Assembly (NCBI GenBank): GCA_951230915.1
Contig: OX579636.1
Span: 26,037,567-26,101,566 of the forward strand
Reading direction: 5' to 3'
Source: Antitrichia curtipendula
Taxonomy: Eukaryota; Streptophyta; Bryopsida; Hypnales; Leucodontaceae
Length of the DNA: 64,000 nucleotides
How positions within the stretch are numbered: position 1 is the first letter of the stretch; each line of letters opens with the position of its first letter. Below, piece after piece: positions 22,776 to 35,011 of this stretch. The position numbers and the translations under genes are program-made. Below the pieces are notes generated by a model. The model did not search any database and was not told where the DNA came from. It saw only the letters and a list, made by a program, of their open reading frames with translations.

Positions 22776-25700
22776 ATGGCAGAAAGCGAAGACACTAGTT
22801 CGATAGCAGCTAAATTAGATCTCATCTTGAAGGCCATTGATTCTTTAACTATAAGGACAAATGTTCTTGAAGACTTTGCTGCAATAGTCAATATAAGTTT
22901 AAGAGTGGTTGAGGCATCTCAATTCATGCCATTTGTTTCAATTTTAGAGACAAATTTGTTAGTCCAAAACTGTGATTCAAATATCTCAACTGCAAAAGAA
23001 TTACAGATTAGTCTCTTCAAAAAATTTAATGGTTCTATATCAAGATTTTGAGGGGTTGTAAATTAAATTCAACTCATCATTTTTCTTCACCCTTAACAAT
23101 ACCCAACTAACGAATTACAAGTTAGCTTGGTTGGAAGCCTATTTATTGGACAAATTTTATCTTGTTTTTTGTCTCTATTTGAAAAAATATCTTTAATTTT
23201 AAGCAACTCTGAAGCATTTTATGTAGCATTTTATGAAGCATTTGGAAAACATAATAAGATCCACTAGACAACAACTAAAGTTTGTTCTTTACGACAAGGA
23301 TTTCGCTCAGCTTTGCTTCACACATTTAAATTCCATTAACTTGCTTGCGATATCAACTAGGTTGAAGAAGCACTTATGAGCCAATTTCAATGGGGTCTAA
23401 AAGACGACGTGAAGGATTTATTACTATCATTTTCCAACCCTCAAATACTAAACGATGCAATAACTAAGCTAAGCTATGAAATGTGACAATCAATTATTTC
23501 AAAGACGTTAAGATCGACAGTTGTGGATTGCACCAACAACACAAACAGTTTTTTTGTCAACACTTAAGGTAGCTTATATTACAAGCATACATTCTAAAGG
23601 CCTTGAAGACATGTAAATCAATGCAATGCAATTTGGATTGCTTATTGAGTAAGAAAAAAAACCCGTCTAGATGAAGATTTGTGTTTATATTGTGGAGGCT
23701 TTGGCCACAAGGCCACCAATTGCCACAAGAAGAATAAACAACACCCTCATAAAACAAAAGACATACATATATCAAAATACGAAGATACTTAGTCACAATA
23801 GAAATCATACGGTTGGAGCTTTCTATTGTATAGATGAACTCAGGTCCTTACCTTTCTTTTCAACCTTCTCATTACTTCACCATACTCCTACATTTGGGCT
23901 TCCAAAAGAATTTACAAATTCATGTCTTATTAGACTCCGGAGCTTCAACTTGTTTATTAAATGAGAATTTTACAAAACGCTACAAAATTCTTTTAGTCAA
24001 CAAACCACACTCTATACATATTGAAGTTGTAGACATTTGAGCCTTATCTTTAAGGGATGTCACTCACAAAATTAAACCATTAAAAAATTCATTAAAAGGA
24101 TATAAAAAAAATCACATTTAATATTATAGAAATCTTGTTCAATTCTGTGATTTTAGAACTTTCTTGACTCATAAAATACAATCCAGTTGTAGACTAGAAG
24201 TCGCAAAACCTATCATTTTCTTTAGAAACCTTAGCCATGGAATTTTTTTTCAAAGCCCTTAAATGTCAAACTTGTGCTTGTTGGAACTAGATCTTTTATC
24301 ATAGCAACAAGAAATGATACTCTCTATATTATCTACGCAACTTTAGTATGTGAAAACAACAACACGTCATCAAATATTCCAAATTAGTATAAATTTTTTG
24401 GAGATGTACTCGAAAAGAATAATGCTGACATTTTTTCAGAACATCGACCATACAATTGCGCCATTGATCTTGAAGATGGAACTTAGCCACCATTTGGTCC
24501 GATCTATAATCTGTTGTAGAACAAATTTTTGGCATTGAAAGAGTACATTGACAAAAATATTGCAAAATTTTTATTTGAGATTCTAAATCCCCAAGAGGAG
24601 TGTCAATATTTTTCGTGAAGAAGAAAAATGACTCTCTACAAATATGCATTGACTATTGTAGTCTGAACAAAATCACGGTGAAAATTTGATACCCCTTACC
24701 ATTGATATTTAGACTTCTTGATCAACTAGAACAAGCTAAAATTTATACCAAGATTGATCTATATGGAGCATATAATTTGGTGCATATAAGAGAAGAAGAT
24801 GAATGAAAGACAACATTCCGAATAAGATATGGACAATTTGAATATAATGTCATGTCGTTTGGACATACAAATGCACCATCTATTTTTCAACACTACGAGT
24901 TCTTGGACCAATTTGTTGTTTGGGATTTTGACGACATCTTGATTTATTCTAAGAATATTGAAGAACATGAAAGACACATAAAACTCGTGCTACAAAAGCT
25001 ACAAAATGTTGGATTATATGCTAAATTAAAAAATGTGTATTTCATCAACCGCAATTGGAGTTTTCTTGAATCCATCATCTCCAATAAATGACTTGATGGA
25101 TCCAAAGAAAATTCAAGCTATCACAACTAGTCAACTCTTCAAACAATACACAATGTATAATATTTTCTTAAATTTGACAACTTCTATCAAATTTTAATAA
25201 AAAAAATTACTCATATAAGTAGCACCTCCACTAACTAAGCTCATATGCAAAGACAAACTAGACTAGGGACTTGAAGTAGAAAAAAACTTTCAACATTTAC
25301 AGTAGTCTTAATTTTGATCCATCGAGACTTACCAAAACCATTTTATATGGAAACAGATGCTTCAAATTTTGCATTCGGAGCAGTTCTTTTACAAATAAGA
25401 GAAGAGGAGAAACTTCATCCAATTACGTTTTATTCAAGAATTTTTTTTACTATTCAGATCAACTATGAAATTCATAACAAATAGCTCCTTGTTATTGTGA
25501 ACTCGTTTCAAGAATGGCATCACTTACTTGAAGGTGTGTCACACTATGTGATTGTATATATAGATTACAAAAATCTTAAATATTTTATGTCCGCTTGCAT
25601 TTTGAATCGACATCAAGCTTGTTATAATATGTCATTATCTTGCTTCAACTTCATTATTACATACCGTCTCGGAAAGCAATAAAGATCGTCAAATGTCTTG

Positions 25701-27240
25701 TTTCAAAAATCATACTTGGTACCAAAAAAAAGAGAAATAACATACGACCAACAACAAACGACCATTCTTAAGCTGGAGCAATTTTAGCTTTGTAGAACAA
25801 CAATGACACAATGTTAGTTGATTTTTTGTTTTTTGATCAAGTCCATACAACATTGACTTTAGATTCCTCTAGTTCTTGACATCAAGCATTGATCTTATCA
25901 TGACGGCAATAACTTCACATTTTTGGACAAGCTCTTATATATATTTGTATATCCTTGAAGGTCCTTTGCATCTTCATGTTCTTCAAACTTGACATGATTT
26001 TTCTGCAGTTGGATATTTTGGATTTAACAAAACATTAGAGCTTGTCTCTCGAGACTTTTAGTGATTTTAAATGTGGAAGGCCGTCAAAGACTTTGCACTC
26101 ATTTGTGATACTTGCTTAAAGTCTAAGAATCCTCGACATCGACTGCATAGACTTCTTCAGCTATTACTCGTTCCAAAACAGTCATGGTCTTTGATTTCTA
26201 TGAATTTCATTACAAATTTATCTTCATCAAAGATTTTTGAATCCATATGCGCGATTGTGGATTGACTCACAAAGATGGTGTATTTGATTCCATACAAAAA
26301 GACAAACCTAGTGAGGAAACAGCGAGGCTCTTTTTTGACAATGTTTAAAGATATCATGTACTACTAGATGATATCATATCGGATTGAGGATCAAAAATTA
26401 CTTTTAAATTTTGGAAGTCTATTTTTGAAATTTTAAAAGTAAATATCAAACTTTCTTCTGCTTTTCACCTTCATATAGATGGACAAACTAAATGTGTAAA
26501 TAAAGTATTGGAACAGTATTTACATTGTACCATCAACTATCAACAAGATGATTAGATTTCACATTTGATATTGGCAGACTTTGCATACAACAACATTATC
26601 CATACTTCTACTTGACAAACACCATTCTATATCAACTATAAATACCATCCCAAGTTTGATCTATTCAATATTTTTCAAATGTACAATCTAGCACCCCAAA
26701 ACTTGACTTTGTGGTTATCAGAGCTCCAAGACACAATGAAACTTCATCTACAAGAAACTCAAAATTATTACAAGACATTAGCAGACTTGTTGCGAAAATA
26801 ATCACCTCCATTTCAAGTTGATGAAAGGTTTGATTCCTTCAACGCAACATCAAGACCGCTCAATTAAATTGACAAATTAGATTATCAATGGCTAAAACCA
26901 TTTTCCATTTAAAAATACATCAATCTTGTTGCTTATTGATTGAACCTTCCAGCATCTATAAAAGTACATCCAGTCTTTCATGTTTCTTTTTTTGAGTCGT
27001 AGAAAGAGTCAAATTTGCAGGAATGAAGTCAACCACCACCGCATTTTATAGAAATAAACAATTATGAAGAATATGAGGTAGACAAAGTACTTGATTCACG
27101 ACGTAGACGCGCCATGTTGAAATATTTGGTACATTGGCACCAATACAACTTTAATGAACACATATGAAAATCATTGGTAAACTTAGTCAACGCGCCAACA
27201 AAGGTACACGAATTCCATCAACTCTATCCTAATAAATCAT
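22776..27240 (+). pseudogene. gag-pol remnant of the chromovirus
   Basis: A gag start-like frame (22776-23051) begins MAESEDTSSIAAKLDLILKA. A CCHC zinc knuckle CLYCGGFGHKATNC lies at 23682-23723. The protease motif LLDSGAS lies near 23920. Reverse transcriptase is seen from about 24640 to 25085, with FGHTNAPSIFQ and the catalytic box in WDFDDILIYSKN. RNase H begins near 25320 (METDASNFAFGAVLL). Integrase pieces follow from about 25990 to 26870. A chromodomain-like end (VDKVLDSRRRRAMLKYLVHW) lies at about 27075-27240. Stop codons and frame shifts occur throughout, many explained by C-to-T or G-to-A changes. It cannot make a working polyprotein. Confidence 0.85.
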
Positions 27241-27879
27241 AGCTTATTTAAACAATAATTTCTTTGAGAAGACTCTCTATCTAAAGCTGAATATAAAGAG
27301 GGGAGAGTCAACAAGGAGAGATAATATTTTTTAGTCATACAAAATTTTAATATTTAGTTAGCTTCTATGAAAACTCTTATATGTCTAATTAGAGGTGGTT
27401 TAGAGATTCTTTAGACCATAAGCATATTACCGAGCTTGAACTTGAACTTTTCATATCATAATTATTGAACTAGCCTCTACAATTTTTAAATTTTGCACCA
27501 CCACAACCTCAAAATGAAGGCAGATCTTTATTACAACAAAAGTGACCATGTATCAAGCAGCCATGACATGATAATCTCCAACCTGACATTCAAGCTTTAG
27601 TGATCTTATTACAAGTTAGAAGACTTAAGCTTGATAGACTAGAAGTTATATTTCAAGGATGTTTTGAAGGCCTCAACATGGAGTAATATTTTGAGTTTCT
27701 TCTTGTAGAAGAAAGTCATGGTCACAATTGTTGGCTAAATAGCCTTGTCCAATCTTTGTCTGGAGATCAATGGACAGCTTACATTATAGATATTGTTCGC
27801 CGTATCCTTGATTTCTTGCAAATATAGAACAAGTACTACTTGAGCTCCTCTTGAAATTCGTCGCCAAAAAAGGGAGTGA

Positions 27880-28206
27880 TGTCATGGACATAGTTTAGAA
27901 TCTTCTCCAAAAAAATTGTAGTTGAAGGAAGCTTCTTGAGAAGCTCTCCAAGCAACAAAAGTTTATAGAAGGACGTTCAAGTTAGAGGGAAGCTTCTCAA
28001 ATAGTGGAAGCTTCTGGAAGAACCTCCTAGCTAGTAAAATACGTGGGAGTCAAGGCTGAGGTAGTTCTCAATCTCAACAACACCTCTCTTGACTTTAGTT
28101 CTTGGCTCAAACTTTAGCCTTGTATTTCTTGAACTCTAATATCAAGTTTTGTTATCTATAAACTCATATTGTCTAATCTTGTCTTGTATCTTGTACGTCC
28201 ATTACA
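27880..28206 (+). repeat. 3' LTR of the chromovirus
   Basis: It starts TGTCATGG straight after the polypurine-like run, ends CCATTACA, and is followed by the target repeat AATCT. It is collinear with the 5' LTR. Confidence 0.88.
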
Positions 28207-28211
28207 AATCT

Positions 28212-30678
28212 AGCCATTTTTAGGACCCCCCGGATTTGTTTTGGGGAAAAAGAAGAAACTTGCAGCACTTTCTCACTTTTAATTTTTGTTATCCACCAAC
28301 TCTACATGGTGGTTAATGTGGCATGAACATAAGAACGGTATAATGGCCATTAATTTTTGGAGAAGTAGTAGTAGACAAGTGCTCATTAATTCTTTGAAAA
28401 TGATCATTTGAGAAAATTTTGGATGTTCTTATCAACTTGAGCTGATGATGTCCTATTAATGTAAGAATGATGCGCCTAGAGCCTGAAATTATTGTGTCAT
28501 ATAGGCCAAAATATGCACTTGGAAAGGGAAATTGAGCACCGATTTCATTTACCCCTAAACATCCAAACTATGTTTTTTTTGGCAATATAGCAATTTTAAA
28601 CAACTTACTACAACTAGAATTTTTATTTTATTTTATTTGAAATTTTCACTCAACATATGCCTAAGGTGTAGCTTTAAAGCCCAATAATTTCATAACTTTT
28701 GACTATATGATTAAAAAGTTATTGTATGATATGTAGTTTTCATTGCTTAATAGGTAGCTTGGGTAGCTAAAAAAACTTTTTGAAAATCACTTTTTTACAA
28801 AATAAAAATTTGAAATTGGTTTTTTAGATTCATGTATACAAAGAAAACTTTGAATCATTCCATTTTGATTAATGAGATGAAAGTTATAAGGAGTTTTAGT
28901 TGTGGGTAGTTTGCAAGTAGTTATGGAATCTCTATTTTAAGATAAATTTTGAAATCCTTTATTTAATTTAATTTTCAATATTTTTGGAAAAAAAATAGGA
29001 ACATTATGTGTATATTGTTTATTAAATATTACAACCATTGGAATTGTCATGTTTCAATTTGATAAATAAATTGTTAAAAATTTAGTAATTTGAATCATTA
29101 TCTCCATCTTTCTACTTACTATTTTCCTCTCTTATGTGTTGTACAATTTCAAATGATCTAAATTTTTTTAAGCATGTAGCCAACTTGCATTGAAGAATGA
29201 ATCCAAAGAATTAAAATAATTTTCGACATTTTTTCATAATGATGTGACCTTGTGAAGTGCAGCTGCCTGATATTTTGCAGGGTCAAAAAAAAGATTTTGG
29301 TTACTTCAAATGCTAATATTTTGCAATCTACACAATGGAGATTTCTGAAATTTTTTCTACATCTTCTCTAACTTGTGTAATACAAGATCCTTTAGTTACA
29401 TGTGTCCAAAAATGCTTTTTTTCTAAAATTTAGTCCTTGTCTTAGAATGGCAATTTTAGAGTATTTTTGGTGAAAACATAGTAAAAAACCTTTAGGGATT
29501 AATGCACTATTAGTTTCATATATAATTAAATTCTATAGATTCTAAGCATCTCAACTTTATCCAGCTAGACATCCAACTCCTTAGAATATCCATTTCTCTT
29601 TGTTAAAAGCGGAGGTGAAAATTTCAATTTACACATCTAATAAATAGTGACAAGATTCCCCTTTTTGTGAAGTGTGAGAAAAATTTACATCCAACAAGGA
29701 GTGAAATTCTCCCTTATGTAAAATGTGAAAAACAATTAGACCCAAGATTCTTCCTTTTTGTATGCAATGGGCTGATGTCTCTCATTTTAAATTATCCTTT
29801 GCCATGTTGTCACCATGTGTTTGCCCTATCATATTCTACATCAATAGAGAACTAGATGAAAAATTTGTTCACATGGCACTACCTACCTTACTAGTGTTGA
29901 TGTGGAGGCAATTTGGTAGCCACATGGTAACCTCCCATGACCTCCAAAGCCCATGTTATGGCAAACATCCCCTAAAATCTTGTCGAAATGAGACCATGTT
30001 TTCTATTAATCTAGTTCTTTCATTCAACTCTAGAGGATTTGTTTGTATACACAAGTTTTTTTTATAAATTTGGCTTAAAGCTTGGGTTCAATTTGACTGT
30101 GCTTGTGCAAGGGTTGGATTTTTTTTATCACATGCTAAGTTGTTCAAAGGAACTCTCACTATTGATAGAACCTCCCAGCCATGTAAGCAATGATCAAGAA
30201 AAAAATTAATATATATTCTACTTCTTTCATTCAGCTCTGAATTGTAGCATTCAATTATTTTCTTGATCACCTAGCTTAAGATCTAGATACCTTGCATTGT
30301 CAATGGGAGCTATGGTCCTGGGTCCAGGGATTTTATAATAAAAAGCATTCTTTATTGTGATGTCATTTCAATTTCAACTCATGGTCACTCATTAATAGAA
30401 TTAGGTGGCATTTTTATCAATTGGTTTTAGATTTGGGAACCTATTGGTATTGTTAAAGGTAGTCTAGCCAATATTTTTTTTCCTAAACTTCTAACTTGTA
30501 TTGTGATTTACTTGCTATGGCTTAAAATTTACTTTTTATATTGTAGTACACACAATCTAATTCCCTATACTCCCATTTATTGACAAAATAAAAAGATTAG
30601 TTCAAGATTTCAACCATAATTCTCTAGTATTATAATGCCTACAATCACAGGTCTTCACTCTAAAAAATTGTATACTCA
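28212..30678. other. AT-rich spacer
   Basis: Spacer with no supported gene. Short frames near 29670-30070 show no similarity to any family I know. No inverted ends or long repeats were recognised. Confidence 0.55.
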
Positions 30679-30681
30679 CAA

Positions 30682-30887
30682 CACTGTAAAAAAACTATGT
30701 TTTAGTTGACGGATTTTAGGTGACGTCAAATTTTACAACTTGTGTTTTTATGTCAACAATAATGTCCAACAGAACATCAAGATGTTCTGTTGGACATTAT
30801 TGTTGACATAAAAACACAAGTTGTAAAATTTGACGTCACCTAAAATCCGTCAACTTAGACATAAAAAAACTCTGGTTTCTTATAGTG
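30682..30887. mobile_element. CACTA-type MITE, hairpin, 206 bp
   Basis: The element begins CACTGTAA and ends TTATAGTG and is flanked by the 3-bp repeat CAA (30679-30681 and 30888-30890). The two halves are perfect inverted copies over about 76 bases each side of a 2-base centre at 30779-30780 (GAACATC-AA-GATGTTC). The left terminus carries a short deletion relative to the right (CACTATAAGAAACC). CACTA ends plus a 3-bp target repeat define the CACTA (CMC/EnSpm) superfamily. It shares GTCACCTAAAATCCGTCA-like blocks with the element at 54619-55948. Confidence 0.88.
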
Positions 30888-30942
30888 CAAGCTCACACTT
30901 GCATATTTGCACTTATAAAATGGCAACCCTACGATGAGATCT

Positions 30943-33430
30943 CACTATAAGAAAATGAGGGGTTATGCAACTACTGTTTGCAACTGGTTTTGTAGTTGCA
31001 TGAGCCGTTTGCAATTAGGTGACAATTTAGAGCCCGCAGTTGCAGTGGATAAGTTGCACTAGTTGCAAAGCAGTTGCAAAAAATTTCAAAGTTGTTTATC
31101 ATTTGACAGTATATACTTGAAAGTTCATTGATGAACTTTTCTGACGTGGTTGCTTATGTGGAAGTCATTTGTGTGCAACTAGTTTGCGATTGATGTGCAA
31201 TTAGTTTGCGTCTTTGTGACTTGTAGATTTGAAATTTGAATTTCAAAGATTTGTAGATTCTAAATTTTAGATCTATCTTATTTTTTAGATCGCCAAATCT
31301 AGAAATATCTTAAACTTTAAATATTTATAGATTTTTGTAGATTATAAAAATCTACAAATTGTAGAAATCTACAAAATATATAAATATTAGAATTTCATTA
31401 TCAAAATTCATTACACAATACTGCTATAACTTACAATTCTTATATGTTCAACCTAATGGTATTCTTGACAATTGATGTGGGACAATTAATAAAAGACTTA
31501 ATAGTAGTTGCATTTTAGTTGTTTTTTAGTTGCATGCTAGGTTTTTCAAGCTAAAGTCTAGTTGTTTTTAAGTCAAACACTAGTCGAATTGTAATTGCAA
31601 TGTAGTTGTAGTCTAGTTGCACTATAGTTGCAATCCAATTGCAGTCCAGTTGCAATCTAGTTGCATTCTAGTTAAATTGCTATCAAATTTAAATTACATG
31701 CAACTGTAGCTAGACACACATCTCAAAGTTAAGGTCCAACGAAATATTAACAAATATAATGTAGTTATTATTGTTTCATGGGTGTGTACGTTAATTTGTA
31801 AGTTATCGCATCTCTACAATGCACATGATTATTGCATAGAAACGGCACTATTTTGTCATTTATATTAACTATGTAGCTTTCATACATTAATCATAAGTGT
31901 GCAAAAAACAAAAATTATGCACAAAAATTTACATTCTTTATTGTGCATTTTCTGTGCATTGAAGGACACGAAAAATCCATGACAACAATGTCATTGGAGT
32001 CATTACAGGAATAATGCTTATTAAATGGTATCACTATTCCAAAAAATATTGTCAATGTTCAATTGTTGATCACCATTCTAATTTAAAAAAAATTCTTAAC
32101 TAAATCTTTGGCATTTTGAATTATATCCATCGCTACTGTAGACCATTAAATTTAAGTTTGAACTAAATCCATTAGTAGGCTACCAAAAAACTTGATAGCG
32201 TAGTGAAAGAATTACTTCATTTTAGCTTGAATTGATTACATGAGTAAGTTAGTAAAAAACTTGGTAATGTACTAATGGAATCTCTTCACTAGCAGTCAAT
32301 GAGAGTAGAGGGTGGAGAGGTCCTCTTTATAATATAATCCAATCTGTAGACACTCAAAAGATATGGGATAACTTGAAGATGAGAGCTTCACTTCTCATAG
32401 TCAAGTTATTTTGAAAATGTATAAATCGTGTTCAAAGTAGAAATTCAGACCTCAGTTTGGCATAGTAGAATACTATTTTTCAAAAAACTTTAAACTAGTA
32501 TAAGTTGGTAAATGAATCCAGATTTCATCTCCAAAAAACCATATAAGATTTAGAGCCTCCAGTAAAAAGTTATGGACAAAATTCAAAGGCAATGTTTGAA
32601 AATGTCAAAAAAATGTCCTTTCCAATCCGTCTCTAAACTTTTTCCATAACTTTTTATTGAAGATTCTAAATCTCAAACGGATTTTTGGACATAAAAGCTA
32701 GATTCATTTACCAACTTTTCTTGGTTCAAAATTTTTTGAAAAAAATTATTCTAATATACCTAAATGAGGTCTGAATTTTTACTTTGAAACAATTCCTGCT
32801 TTTCAATTGACTTCGTATTGAAATTGTGAAAAATAAAAATATGCAATGTTAGTACAATAACTATGCACAGATATGATGTTGTGTGATTATTGCACTAACT
32901 TTATGTGTCTTAGAAAAGCACTAATGCTGCACGAAATTAGTCACCCATCACTAAACCACTAAAGTCATACATATTTCGTCATGCATAGTTATCGTGCAAC
33001 TTTCGCACTTCACACTCAAATATGAGTTATATGCCTAAACTACATGGTGGTAATGAGTGTCCATATTGTATTACAACAATATTTCCAAATTCATGAATGT
33101 AACATGAAAGCAATGTCCGATGATAATCGTACAATTACTAGTGACAATTCGTGACAGGGGAACTTTGTGATGCATTGGACTCTACAGAACATAAAATTGT
33201 CCACATCGACAATTGTGATGAAGATTGGATGTAAAGTATCTTACATCAACTCTTTTGTTACATTCCCGTATGCGTAACTACATGTTGCGACTACTTTGCA
33301 ACTGTTTTGCAACTACGGTGTAACTATGTCAAAGTTGGTGCAAATATAGAGGATTGTAGTTGCGGGGCAGTTGCATAAGACATGTAGTTGCATTTCAGTC
33401 GGTTGTAGTGGACATGTTTTTCTTCTAGTG
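30943..33430. mobile_element. Non-autonomous CACTA element, 2488 bp
   Basis: It starts CACTATAAGAAAATGAG and ends TTTTTCTTCTAGTG, and is flanked by the 3-bp repeat TCT (30940-30942 and 33431-33433). The outer several hundred bases at each end carry many copies of GTTGCA/TTGCAACTA words, the dense subterminal repeats expected for transposase binding in CACTA elements. No transposase frame is present. Inside, near 32400-32800, lies an inverted repeat related to the foldback at 57-908. Confidence 0.88.
32400..32800. repeat. Inverted repeat related to the 57-908 foldback
   Basis: The left arm (about 32435-32605) and right arm (about 32625-32795) are imperfect inverted copies. Both share blocks with the foldback at 57-908, such as TTCATCTCCAAAAA, the TTAGAATCTTC/GATTTAGA block and AATGAGGTCTGAA. 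It is nested inside the CACTA element and is more diverged than the first copy. Confidence 0.7.
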
Positions 33431-33489
33431 TCTAAAAAATTGTGAATTCATCTATTGCATTTTTTTGGTACCATTGAAAATTTCTATGT

Positions 33490-34255
33490 AAAGAAGGGTG
33501 CATAGACTTTGTATTGTGGTGTTTAGGTGTATGGTGTGAAAGTTATTGAATTTCAAAGTTTTATAAATTAGAAAATTGAATTAAATTATCTTTTATTTTG
33601 AAAAAAATATAACTTTCACATCGTATGTTCAAATGCCACAAAACAAAGTCTTTTGCTCTTTTGTACGTAAAGCTTTTTATTCATATCAAGAACTCAACCT
33701 CTCACACTATAACAAAGTCTTTGAAGTCCTTTGTACATAAAAAATATTGAATTTCAAAGTTTTTACAAATTGCAAATTAGAATTTTTATTTATTTTGGTT
33801 GTAGCAACGGCACAAGGCATACTAGTCTCTACCTTAAGTTAGTTTTTGTTTGATGTTTGTTTGATATGTTGAGATCTAACAAACCGAGTTGTCCAACGAC
33901 TTTCTTGGTGTTTAAAAAGCTTTTTGAGAAGAAGGGTGCATGGACTTGTTTCATAGTAATTGGACCTTTAGTGTGAAAGTTATTGAATTTCAAAGTTTTT
34001 ATGAATTAAAAAATTGAATTAAATTATCTTTTATTTTTTGAAAAACTACATTTTTTGTATTGTAGGTCCAAACACCATAAAAAAAAATACTTCATTGCAC
34101 TCTTTTGTACATAAAGCTTTTATTTCATACCAAAAATGCAACCTCTCACACTTTGGTGAAAAATTATTGAATTTCGTAATATGAATGAATTAAAAAATTT
34201 TGATATTACTTTTACTTTGGTTGTGGCAACAATACACAATACACCAGAAGTCATA
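33490..34255. repeat. Tandem duplication, two copies about 440 bp apart
   Basis: Copies begin near 33493 and 33930. Shared blocks are AAGAAGGGTGCATGGACTT, GTGAAAGTTATTGAATTTCA, AAATTGAATTAAATTATC, CTCTTTTGTACATAAAGC, CAACCTCTCACACT and a GGTTGTGGCAACA-type end. Both copies are AT-rich and non-coding. Confidence 0.65.
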
Positions 34256-34260
34256 CTTAA

Positions 34261-34709
34261 TCCTTAAACAACGAGCCGGTCACTGTAGAAATTATATGTT
34301 TGGATACCATGTGAATTATTGGCTCTAAAAAATGAAAAAGCACTCGTTGGAAGACAAACTGTTGTAGAAGATCTTCCCTTTCTATACAAAAGTTGGAGGA
34401 TGAATAGTTTCACTTTTGTCCTACATGGAGAGATTCTTTGTCATTCATCAGCCCCAAAAGCGGTCCGCATCGTTTTGAATGGGTTAACCCTTAAAATGTT
34501 GAGGTGGACGTTTTGCAGCTGATGAATGACAAAGAATCTCCCCATATAGGACAAAAGTGCAACTATTCATCTTCCAGCTTTTGTGTAGAAAGGGAAGATC
34601 TTCTACATCAGTTTGTCTTCCAACGAGTGCTTTTGTATTATGTTAATCCAACAATTCACACGGTGTCAAAACAGATAATTTCCACGGTTATGAGCCCGTT
34701 GTTTGAGGG
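34261..34709. mobile_element. TTAA-flanked inverted-repeat element, 449 bp
   Basis: Long inverted arms (about 34261-34465 and 34515-34709) are highly similar, with pairing blocks such as AAAAGCACTCGTTGGAAGAC and GATTCTTTGTCATTCATCAGC. TTAA lies directly outside both ends (34257-34260 and 34710-34713). The right end reads CCCTCAAACAACGGG in complement and the left TCCTTAAACAACGAG. The TTAA duplication and CCCTCAAA end match the element at 1615-2525, which suggests one piggyBac-like family. It ends about 300 bp upstream of the PRP22 start codon. Confidence 0.7.
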
Positions 34710-34989
34710 TTAAATGAAAGTGGAATTCATTTGTTACTATATACTTTTTGGTTATTTTTTTGGTGGTGTAGCAGGAGCCTAGTTGTCCACGGGGCAGTCC
34801 ACAGCCAGAATGGAGAGGATAGTGTTGACAGTTACCAAGGGCGGCTTCTTCACGGGATCCACTGTACTTACGTAGATGTCAACGTGGGATAGCTGAGACG
34901 GCTCAAACCTTTTCCTTTCTCTTCCTGTAAGCCGTTTCCTGCTCCAGAATCATCGCACTTATATTTTCGCAGGAGGACAATTTCCGTCG

Positions 34990-35008
34990 GGGTTAGGGTT
35001 TAGGTTTA
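34990..35008 (+). promoter_or_regulatory. Telo-box in the PRP22 leader
   Basis: GGGTTAGGGTTTAGG lies a few bases upstream of the ATG, in the leader or core promoter. Telo-boxes of this type are frequent near plant housekeeping gene starts. Confidence 0.45.
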
Positions 35009-35011
35009 GCG

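Larger units (their letters stand above)
22125..28206 (+). mobile_element. Ty3/gypsy chromovirus LTR retrotransposon, decayed
   Basis: Two long terminal repeats (22125-22468 and 27880-28206) start with TGTCA and end with TTACA. The whole is flanked by the 5-bp target repeat AATCT at 22120-22124 and 28207-28211. A purine run (AAAAAAGGGAGTGA) sits just before the 3' LTR, as expected for the polypurine tract. The order gag, zinc knuckle, protease, reverse transcriptase, RNase H, integrase, chromodomain is that of plant chromoviruses. The two LTRs differ at many sites, so the insertion is old. No complete gag or pol frame survives. Confidence 0.9.
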
